A stretch of DNA of 6,280 nt, from positions 1-6,280 of the forward strand of contig CABSLJ010000147.1 in assembly GCA_902478455.1 (NCBI GenBank), written 5' to 3'. The position numbers and the translations under genes are program-made. Source of the DNA: an uncultured Oscillospiraceae bacterium (GTDB taxonomy: Bacteria > Bacillota > Clostridia > Oscillospirales > Acutalibacteraceae). The notes beneath the pieces are model-generated. The model was given only the letters and a program-made list of their open reading frames with translations, was not told the DNA's origin and made no database searches. The stretch's first letter is position 1, and each line of letters opens with the position of its first letter. Shown one piece after another: positions 1 through 5,096 of this stretch.

Positions 1-135
1 ACCGTCGCAGTAATCGTCCCTCAGCAGTTTGGCCTTGCCGTCCACCATACCGATGGCTCCCTCGTGGCAGGCTTGGGCGCAAAGGCCGCAGCCGTTGCAT
101 TTTTTCTCGTCGATCTTAATGATTTTTCTTTTCAT
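1..135 (-). CDS. 4Fe-4S ferredoxin-type protein, N-terminal part (cut by window edge)
   Basis: The visible 45 codons start with ATG at 135 and run off the window at position 1. Residues 13, 16, 19 and 23 form the CxxCxxCxxxC signature (CNGCGLCAQAC) of a bacterial-type [4Fe-4S] ferredoxin domain, and a further Cys-Asp-Gly at 43-45 is typical of the clostridial proteins of this kind. The start is supported by a GGAGGT ribosome binding site at 143-148, seven bases upstream. In related Clostridia such proteins are longer than a simple ferredoxin and often sit beside a Crp/Fnr regulator, sometimes with the hybrid cluster protein Hcp; that wider context is family knowledge, and hcp is not visible here. 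It is transcribed divergently from the regulator at 252. Role inferred: cytoplasmic electron transfer under control of that regulator. The full domain structure cannot be judged. Confidence 0.85.
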   Translation of the reverse strand, partial: MKRKIIKIDEKKCNGCGLCAQACHEGAIGMVDGKAKLLRDDYCDG

Positions 136-173
136 AGCAAATACCTCCAAGCAGCTATTGGAACATTTAGGTG

Positions 174-192
174 TTGACTTTCGGATGGTCAA
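174..192. promoter_or_regulatory. Inverted repeat TTGAC-N9-GTCAA, candidate operator
   Basis: TTGAC at 174-178 is matched by GTCAA at 188-192, a perfect 5-bp dyad centred at 183. It covers the -35 and part of the spacer of the regulator promoter, and the first transcribed bases of the predicted ferredoxin transcript. A third half-site, AAAGTCAA at 209-216, is an exact inverted copy of TTGACTTT at 174-181, so the two flank the overlapping -10 elements. This fits repression or autoregulation by the adjacent Crp/Fnr protein, but the binding protein is inferred only from proximity. Confidence 0.4.
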
Positions 193-201
193 GGGTATTA
201 T
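174..201 (+). promoter_or_regulatory. Predicted sigma-A-type promoter of the Crp/Fnr gene
   Basis: A -35 element TTGACT (174-179) and a -10 element TATTAT (196-201) are separated by 16 bp, close to the vegetative consensus. The predicted start is near 208, leaving a leader of about 44 bases before the ATG at 252. The -35 lies inside an inverted repeat (174-192), so the regulator could block its own promoter. Mapped by eye only. Confidence 0.6.
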
Positions 202-202
202 A
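197..202 (-). promoter_or_regulatory. Predicted -10 element of the divergent ferredoxin promoter
   Basis: On the minus strand these bases read TATAAT, a perfect -10, and they overlap the -10 of the opposite promoter by five bases. The predicted start is near 190, giving a leader of about 55 bases. No good -35 is present 16-18 bp upstream (the best candidates read ATACTT or CATACT), so the promoter probably needs an activator. A near-palindrome at 225-238 is suitably placed for that. Confidence 0.5.
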
Positions 203-224
203 AAAAATAAAGTCAATAAAGTAT

Positions 225-238
225 GTTGTAATTGCAAC
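225..238. promoter_or_regulatory. Near-palindrome GTTGTAATTGCAAC, candidate Crp/Fnr-type activator site
   Basis: Six of the seven base pairs of this 14-bp dyad match (only T229/G234 fail). Its centre lies between 231 and 232. That is 41.5 bp upstream of the start predicted from the minus-strand TATAAT, the position of class II Crp/Fnr activator sites. In the other direction it sits in the leader of the regulator gene, about 24 bp past the predicted start, where a bound protein could hinder transcription. The assignment to the neighbouring regulator is inference. Confidence 0.45.
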
Positions 239-251
239 GAAAGAGGCCGTT

Positions 252-908
252 ATGAAAAAGATAGTATCCCTTCCTGCCTCCTGCCCCCTTTTTGCGGGAC
301 TCAAGGAAGAAGAAATCCACACACTGCTTGACCGCATGGATGCAAAGGAGCGCGCCTGCTCCAAAGAGGAGGTACTCTTTTCCGCTGGGAGCACGCTGCG
401 GGAGATCGGCGTCGTCCTCTCGGGCAGAATGCATATCCTGAAGGAGGATTTTGAGGGAAACGCCGTGCTCCTCGCGCAAATTCCGCCCGGCGGCGTCTTT
501 GGGGAAGCCTTTGCCTTCAGCGGTGAGGCGCTCACCGTCACCGCCATTGCGGGGGAAGACAGCCGGGTCCTCCTTTTAGACTGTGAAAAGGCGCTTTCGG
601 TCTGCCCTTCCGACTGCGACGGCCACCGGCACTTCCTCTCCAACATGCTGCGTCTTTTTGCCGGGAAAAATCTTTTCCTGACCGGACGGATCGAGCATCT
701 GTCCAAGCGCAGCCTGCGGGAAAAGGTGCTCTCCTATCTGCACGATTGCGCCGAAAAAAGCGGAGGCGGCAGTTTTACCATTTCCCTGGACCGTCAGGGC
801 ATGGCCGACTATCTCGCGGCGGACCGCAGCGCCCTTTCCTATGTGCTCAGCGGCCTGCGCAGGGAAGGCGTTATTGACTACCGCAAAAACCGCTTCACCT
901 TGCTGTAG
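252..908 (+). CDS. Crp/Fnr-family transcriptional regulator
   Basis: The 218-residue product has the usual Crp/Fnr length and layout. A cyclic-nucleotide-binding-type beta barrel spans roughly 10-125 (GxVFGEAFAF around 81-90), followed by a dimer helix at about 128-160 and a winged helix-turn-helix at about 175-218 with recognition helix near 191-202 (DRSALSYVLSGL). Where E. coli CRP has the cAMP-binding Arg-Ser-Ala, this protein reads LTV (94-96), so cAMP binding is unlikely. No Fnr-type N-terminal cysteine cluster is present, although six cysteines are scattered through the protein (11, 36, 111, 118, 122, 166). The start is supported by AGAGG (242-246) five bases upstream. It stands alone between a divergent ferredoxin gene and a bidirectional terminator. 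Inferred role: a redox, NO or other stress sensor controlling itself and the ferredoxin gene. The effector is unknown. Confidence 0.9.
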   Translation: MKKIVSLPASCPLFAGLKEEEIHTLLDRMDAKERACSKEEVLFSAGSTLREIGVVLSGRMHILKEDFEGNAVLLAQIPPGGVFGEAFAFSGEALTVTAIAGEDSRVLLLDCEKALSVCPSDCDGHRHFLSNMLRLFAGKNLFLTGRIEHLSKRSLREKVLSYLHDCAEKSGGGSFTISLDRQGMADYLAADRSALSYVLSGLRREGVIDYRKNRFTLL

Positions 909-913
909 GACGC

Positions 914-951
914 AAAAAAGCCTGCGATCAAAATGCGATCGCAGGCTTTTT
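914..951. terminator. Bidirectional intrinsic terminator between convergent genes
   Basis: A perfect 10-bp stem pairs 920-929 (GCCTGCGATC) with 937-946 (GATCGCAGGC) around a 7-base loop. Six A residues precede it (914-919) and five T residues follow it (947-951), so the structure works as a stem plus U-tract on both strands. It begins 5 bases after the regulator stop codon and ends 15 bases before the stop of the ispH–S1 gene on the other strand, ending both transcription units. Confidence 0.93.
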
Positions 952-958
952 ATCCACA
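950..958 (+). other. Single DnaA-box-like 9-mer
   Basis: TTATCCACA matches the DnaA box consensus exactly. It lies just past the terminator in the short gap between the convergent genes. I noticed no second copy in the window, so a replication origin is not supported. It may be chance, or an isolated DnaA-binding site. Confidence 0.2.
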
Positions 959-966
959 CAATATTT

Positions 967-3078
967 TTATTCGGCAGGCTGTTCCTCGGGTGTCTCTTCA
1001 GCAGCAGGAGTCTCCTCCACAGGTTCAGCGGCGGGGGGGTCCTCAACCGGGACGTCATCCTCCAGCAGAGCGCGGATGGGAAGGCTGATTCTCTTCTTTT
1101 CAAAGTCGATGTCGGTGATCTTTACCTTGACGACGTCGCCGATGGACAGCACATCCTGCGGCTTCTCGATTCTGCGGTCGGCAATCTGGGAGATGTGAAT
1201 CAGACCGTCAATGCCGGGCAGAATGCGGGCGAACGCGCCGAAGGTGGTCATACCAACGACCTGCGCCTCCACAACAGAGCCGACGGGATAATCCCTCTTG
1301 AGGATCTCCCAGGGGTTGTCCTCGCTCTTCTTGTAGCCCAGGGAAATCTTGCCCTTTTCAGGGTCGAGCGCCTTAATGTAAACCTCCACGGTGTCGCCCA
1401 CATTGACGACCTCAGAGGGATGCTTGATCCGACTCCAGGAAAGCTCGGAGATGTGCACCATACCGTCGATGCCGCCCAGATCGACAAACGCGCCGTAGGA
1501 GGTCAGCGACTTGACAACGCCCGTAAAGACCTGGCCGACCTCGGCGGTCTCCCAGAATTTCTCTGCGAGCTTCTTCTTCTCGTCCTTCAGGACCGAACGA
1601 ATGGAACCGACCGCGCGGCGGCGGGAGCGGTTGACCTCGATGATACGGAACTTGACTTCCTTCTTGAGCAGCTCCTCCAGAGGCTCGCCGCGGGAAGCGG
1701 TAGCCTGAGAGGCGGGGATAAAGACGCGCACGCCGCCTGACACGGCAAGCACGCCGCCCTTGATCACCTCGGTGACGACGCCGGTCATGACCGTGTCGTT
1801 CTCGCTGGCGGCGACAATTTCCTCCCAGCCCTTGATGGCGTCGAGGCGTTTCTTGGAAAGCATGATGGTACCTTCCTGATCGTTGGTGCGCATAATGAGC
1901 AGATCGAGCTCGTCGCCCACCTTGACCAGATCCTCAGGCTTGGCATTCGGATCGGCGGAAAGCTCGCTGACAGGCACAAAGCCGGCCTGCTTTCTTCCGA
2001 CGTCGACATACACTTCGTTGGGGGCGATGCCCACAACAACGCCGTGCACCTTCTCATCTGTATTAAAATTTTTGAGGGACTCTTCAAGCATCTCCTCAAA
2101 GTTGGATTCAGCCGGAGCTTCGGTTGCGGCAGGGGCATTCTCCACAGCTTCGCTCTGGGCGGGCTCGGCTGCTGCAGTCTCCTGCACCTCGGTTTCAGTT
2201 GCGATGGGTTCACTCAGTTCATTGTTGTTGAGTATTTCGGACATGGTTCCCAGTACCTCCTTTATAATGCTGGCCGGTGTGGAAGCACCCGCCGTAACAC
2301 CGATCGTACGCGCGCCCTGCAACGCGGAAATCGGGAGCTCGTCCGCCCTTTCCACAAGACAGGTAGCACAGTAAGGGGAGCAGACCTCTCTGAGCTTGGC
2401 TGTATTCGAGCTCTGTCTGCCGCCGATGATGACCATAAAATCGGATTCCTGCGCCAGACGGACCGCCTCCTGCTGCCGTTCTGACGTAGCATTACATATT
2501 GTACCAAAAACGGCGGCGTTTGTATATACCCTTTTGATATTTTCCAAGCATTTTTCCCATTCTGATACGCTAAATGTGGTCTGAGCAACCACGCAAACGG
2601 ATTTATTGGGAATATCTGGATAATTTTGCGGCAATTCGGCCAGCGCCCGGGCGTTTTCAAAGACAAAGCTCTCCCCTTTGCAATGGCCCCGAATGCCCTG
2701 CACCTCGGGGTGACGGGCATCTCCTGCGATGAGGACCGTCCGCCCTTCCTCCGATGCGCCCTCGACAATCCGGTGGATTTTGGAAACGAAGGGGCAGGTC
2801 GCGTCGGCGCATTCGATCGGCAATGCCCGGGCGCGCTCCAGCACGCTCTTCGGGACGCCGTGCGAACGGATGACCAACACCGACCCCGCCGGCGCTTCCT
2901 CCGGCGAGGAGACGATGGTCACGCCCCTGTCCGCGAGCTCGGCGACCAATTGGGGATTGTGGATGATGGGTCCCAGCGTGCACACCCGTTTGCCCTGCTC
3001 CAACAGGGAATACACCAGCTCCACGGCGCGGTTGACGCCGAAGCAGAAGCCGGCTGTTTTTGCAACGGTCAATTTCAA
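967..3078 (-). CDS. ispH: Fusion of IspH (HMBPP reductase) and ribosomal protein S1
   Basis: This 703-residue protein joins two complete proteins. Residues 1 to about 278 are IspH (LytB), the last enzyme of the MEP pathway, which reduces HMBPP to IPP and DMAPP with a [4Fe-4S] cluster. The three cluster cysteines (12, 95, 195), substrate-site histidines 40, 73 and 123, Glu125, Thr167 and the Ser-Ser-Asn at 223-225 are all present. An Ala/Glu/Pro-rich linker (about 279-340) follows, then four S1 RNA-binding repeats at roughly 343-411, 428-495, 514-583 and 599-667, and an acidic tail (672-703). Repeats 3 and 4 keep the aromatic and histidine RNA-contact residues (Tyr528, Phe531, His542; Phe613, Phe616, His628). 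Repeats 1 and 2 do not. The start is TTG, overlapping the upstream TGA by 4 bp, with GGAGG seven bases before it. The fusion is known from Clostridia. It is the last gene of the operon. Confidence 0.95.
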   Translation of the reverse strand: MKLTVAKTAGFCFGVNRAVELVYSLLEQGKRVCTLGPIIHNPQLVAELADRGVTIVSSPEEAPAGSVLVIRSHGVPKSVLERARALPIECADATCPFVSKIHRIVEGASEEGRTVLIAGDARHPEVQGIRGHCKGESFVFENARALAELPQNYPDIPNKSVCVVAQTTFSVSEWEKCLENIKRVYTNAAVFGTICNATSERQQEAVRLAQESDFMVIIGGRQSSNTAKLREVCSPYCATCLVERADELPISALQGARTIGVTAGASTPASIIKEVLGTMSEILNNNELSEPIATETEVQETAAAEPAQSEAVENAPAATEAPAESNFEEMLEESLKNFNTDEKVHGVVVGIAPNEVYVDVGRKQAGFVPVSELSADPNAKPEDLVKVGDELDLLIMRTNDQEGTIMLSKKRLDAIKGWEEIVAASENDTVMTGVVTEVIKGGVLAVSGGVRVFIPASQATASRGEPLEELLKKEVKFRIIEVNRSRRRAVGSIRSVLKDEKKKLAEKFWETAEVGQVFTGVVKSLTSYGAFVDLGGIDGMVHISELSWSRIKHPSEVVNVGDTVEVYIKALDPEKGKISLGYKKSEDNPWEILKRDYPVGSVVEAQVVGMTTFGAFARILPGIDGLIHISQIADRRIEKPQDVLSIGDVVKVKITDIDFEKKRISLPIRALLEDDVPVEDPPAAEPVEETPAAEETPEEQPAE
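2242..2263 (-). promoter_or_regulatory. Possible internal ribosome binding site and ATG for free S1
   Basis: Within the fused gene, minus-strand AAAGGAGGT (2263-2255) lies ten bases before an in-frame ATG (2244-2242, codon 279). That is where IspH homology ends and the S1 linker begins. Initiation here would give a 425-residue protein with all four S1 repeats. The Shine-Dalgarno is stronger and the start codon better than those of the whole gene, which begins with TTG. Caveat: the motif also encodes Lys-Glu-Val, ordinary at the IspH C-terminus, so it could be coincidental. Confidence 0.4.
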
Positions 3079-3686
3079 TGCCTTTCCTCCAATAACTGCG
3101 ACACCTGCGCCGCAATCTTTTTGGCCGCCTCGCGGCTCTCCCGCACGGTTCCCTCCGCAAAGCCGAGCGACTCGTAGGGGATCGCCTCTCCGTAGAGGAC
3201 GGTAATCTTTTTGAACGGGCGGACGCGTCCTTCGCAGTAAATGCTTGCGGGGAGGACCGGCGCTTTTGCCTTGGCGGCGATCAGCGCCGCGCCCGCTTTG
3301 GGCTTGAATTCGGTGTCCTTGTCAAACACGCAGCCGCCCTGTGGAAAGATGCCCATGATCTCCCCCCGCTCAAGCACCGAAAGCGCGTTGCGGAAGGACT
3401 CCGCGTCCCCCGTGTTGCGGTGGACGGGAAAGGCGCCCATCCGATACAAAAACCAGCGCGCCAGCCTGCCGTGGTCGTCAAACAGTTCCGATTTCGCCAT
3501 ATAAAACACCTGGCGGCGCAGCGGATAGGCCAAAAACAGCGGATCGATCACCGAGCGGTGGTTGCAGCAGAGAATCAGCTTGCCGTCTTTCGGCACATGC
3601 TCCCGGCCGACATACCGGATGCGAAACAGCAGGCGGGACAGACCGCCGAGCAGCTTGACAAAGAAAAAATACAAGTCGGAGTCCAT
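3075..3686 (-). CDS. PlsC-type acyltransferase (second copy), altered motif III
   Basis: This 203-residue protein belongs to the 1-acyl-glycerol-3-phosphate acyltransferase family, which acylates lysophosphatidic acid to phosphatidic acid at the inner membrane face. Motif I (NHRSVID, 42-48) has the catalytic His43 and Asp48, motif II is GAFPVHR (84-90), and a motif IV-like PVLPASI lies at 143-149. Motif III reads FPQGGCV (114-120) rather than FPEGTRS, so the usual Glu, Thr and Arg are replaced. Clostridial relatives with FPQG are known, but the loss of the Arg is less usual. Hydrophobic N-terminal residues (about 6-22) suit membrane association. A 79-bp gap with no clear gene or terminator separates it from the upstream acyltransferase. 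It overlaps the ispH–S1 start by 4 bp. The start is ATG with AGGAAAGG directly upstream. Substrate may differ from classical PlsC. Confidence 0.85.
   Translation of the reverse strand: MDSDLYFFFVKLLGGLSRLLFRIRYVGREHVPKDGKLILCCNHRSVIDPLFLAYPLRRQVFYMAKSELFDDHGRLARWFLYRMGAFPVHRNTGDAESFRNALSVLERGEIMGIFPQGGCVFDKDTEFKPKAGAALIAAKAKAPVLPASIYCEGRVRPFKKITVLYGEAIPYESLGFAEGTVRESREAAKKIAAQVSQLLEERH
3079..3090 (-). promoter_or_regulatory. Ribosome binding site supporting the TTG start of ispH–S1
   Basis: GGAGG at 3090-3086 lies seven bases before TTG (3078-3076). No ATG in this frame gives a full IspH, and the KLTVAKTAGFCFGV that follows is the standard IspH N-terminus, so TTG is the start. The site lies inside the end of the upstream acyltransferase gene, whose TGA overlaps the TTG, suggesting translational coupling. 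Confidence 0.8.
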
Positions 3687-3765
3687 CCTTTCCTGGGCGT
3701 TCGAGCCGCTGTTCCGGTCAATACGCCCGTGTTCCCGGCGCGTATGTAAATTGCTTTTTTAAGAC

Positions 3766-4422
3766 TCAGACCGATTTCCGGCCCACAGCGGCCGGACGGC
3801 CGGCGGCGCGCCCCAAATCAGCCTCCCGCAGCGCGCGGATGCGCTCCATCAGCTCCCGGCTGGCGCTTCTCAATTCCATACCGCCGCCCTCTTGCACGCC
3901 GAGTTCCTCCACGGTGACAGGCTCCCCGCAGGAGACATACACCCTGCGGAACAGCCTGGGACGGCTGCCGCCCTTGCAGCAGATGGAAACCGGCAGCAGC
4001 GGCGCGCCGGTCTGCGCGCCCAGAAGGACAGCCCCCGTCTTGGGCCGCAGCAGCTCGCCCGTCTTGGAGCGGGTGCCCTCGATGAAAATACCCAGCACGC
4101 CCTCCTGGCGGAGAATGTCGGCGGCGGTGTCCATCGCCTCGGTATCCCCCTTGCCGCGGTTGACGGGAAAGCCGCCCACGGCGCGGATCAGGGAAGCCAG
4201 AATCCTGTTGTGAAACAGCTCCGCCTTGGCCATAAAATGGAGCTGACGGCGCTGGGAAATCGCCAGAAAAAAGGGATCCAGCATGGAAACGTGGTTGGAA
4301 CAGACAATAAAACGTCCCTTTTCCGGCAGATTGTTCTTGCCGGTGAGATGCACGCGGAAGAGCAGGCAGACAAACGGGCGCAGTACGGCCCGCGCGCCTA
4401 CATAGAGCCAATTGTTCTTCAT
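3766..4422 (-). CDS. plsC: 1-acyl-sn-glycerol-3-phosphate acyltransferase (PlsC family)
   Basis: The 218-residue product carries all four motifs of the family: NHVSMLD (43-49, catalytic His44 and Asp49), GGFPVNRG (83-90), EGTRS (115-119, preceded by GIFI) and PLLPVSI (141-147). It should convert lysophosphatidic acid to phosphatidic acid at the cytoplasmic membrane; the hydrophobic stretch near residues 12-26 may help membrane contact. Its ATG overlaps the cmk stop codon in an ATGA, and AAGGAG lies eight bases before the ATG, so translation is probably coupled. The last 20 or so residues form an Ala/Gly/Arg-rich tail outside the conserved domain, encoded by very GC-rich DNA. It is the canonical member of the two acyltransferases in this operon. 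The exact lysolipid substrate is inferred from motifs. Confidence 0.92.
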   Translation of the reverse strand: MKNNWLYVGARAVLRPFVCLLFRVHLTGKNNLPEKGRFIVCSNHVSMLDPFFLAISQRRQLHFMAKAELFHNRILASLIRAVGGFPVNRGKGDTEAMDTAADILRQEGVLGIFIEGTRSKTGELLRPKTGAVLLGAQTGAPLLPVSICCKGGSRPRLFRRVYVSCGEPVTVEELGVQEGGGMELRSASRELMERIRALREADLGRAAGRPAAVGRKSV

Positions 4423-5084
4423 GCAAGACGCTCCTTAATCAAAGTGGTCAGCTGCTCCACCGACTGCTCCAGCGTGTTTCCGGTCGTATCCACCAGCAGA
4501 GCGTCCGGCGCGGGCGTCAGCGGCGCCACCGCGCGATGAGAATCATTATAATCACGTTTGATCAGGTCGTCAAGCACGTTTTCGTAAGAAATTTCCTGTC
4601 CCTTGGCCGCCATCTCCTCATAGCGGCGGCGGGCGCGCTCCTCAGGTGAGGCGGTCAGGAAGATTTTGACCTGCGCGTCGGGCAGGACCACGGTGCCGAT
4701 GTCCCTGCCGTCCATCACAACGTTGTTCCCCTTTGCGATGTCCCGCTGCAGATCAAAGAGGAAGCGCCTCACGGCGGGCAGGGCAGACACGGCCGACGCC
4801 GCCATGGAGACCTCCGCCGTCCGGATGGAATCGGAGACGTCCTCCCCGTTTAAGAGCACGCGCTGTTCCCCTCCCCGGAAGACGAGTTCCACATGAATTC
4901 CTTCCAGCAGGGGTTCCACCGCGCGCGCCTCGGCCGGGTCGGCTCCCTGTTTCAGACAAAAAAGGCCGACGGCGCGGTAAAGCGCCCCCGTATCCACATA
5001 AATAAAGGAAAGCGCCTGCGCCGCCTTGCGGGCGATGGTGCTCTTCCCCGCGCCCGCGGGGCCGTCTATGGCAACTGCGATCAT
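4419..5084 (-). CDS. cmk: Cytidylate kinase (CMP kinase)
   Basis: Cytidylate kinase phosphorylates CMP and dCMP with ATP, feeding CTP and dCTP pools. CTP in turn is used to make CDP-diacylglycerol from the phosphatidic acid made by the downstream acyltransferases. Numbered from the chosen start, the P-loop GPAGAGKST is at 8-16, YVDTGALYRA at 29-38, the CMP-binding DGRDIGT at 125-131, and the lid-region RDYNDSHRAVAPL at 177-189. At 221 residues it is the usual length. Another ATG lies two codons upstream (5090), but GGGAG is only one base from it and seven bases from the ATG at 5084. The latter also gives the family's usual MIAVAIDGP start. The gene starts 12 bp after the preceding stop codon and overlaps plsC by 4 bp. 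Confidence in function is very high. Confidence 0.97.
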   Translation of the reverse strand: MIAVAIDGPAGAGKSTIARKAAQALSFIYVDTGALYRAVGLFCLKQGADPAEARAVEPLLEGIHVELVFRGGEQRVLLNGEDVSDSIRTAEVSMAASAVSALPAVRRFLFDLQRDIAKGNNVVMDGRDIGTVVLPDAQVKIFLTASPEERARRRYEEMAAKGQEISYENVLDDLIKRDYNDSHRAVAPLTPAPDALLVDTTGNTLEQSVEQLTTLIKERLA

Positions 5085-5096
5085 ATGCATTCTCCC

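Noticed and set aside
935..942. GCGATCGC octamer resembling the cyanobacterial HIP1 repeat
   Set aside because: It occurs once and is part of the right arm of the terminator stem; nothing else suggests a cyanobacterium.
576..1103. Minus-strand open frame of 175 codons across the terminator
   Set aside because: It crosses the terminator and runs antisense to the Crp/Fnr gene, with no known motif.
841..1740. Long plus-strand open frame of 299 codons opposite the S1 region
   Set aside because: It is antisense to the well-conserved S1 repeats, with no recognisable domain and no convincing ribosome binding site. Such shadows are common in GC-rich coding DNA.
3789..3802. GC-only hairpin CGGCCG-GA-CGGCCG near the 3' end of plsC
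   Set aside because: It lies inside the coding sequence for an Ala/Gly/Arg-rich tail and has no T-tract after it on the minus strand, so a terminator is not supported. The symmetry follows from GC-rich codons.
4419..5090. ATG at 5090 as the cmk start
   Set aside because: The GGGAG ribosome binding site is only one base from it but seven bases from the ATG at 5084, which also gives the usual family N-terminus.
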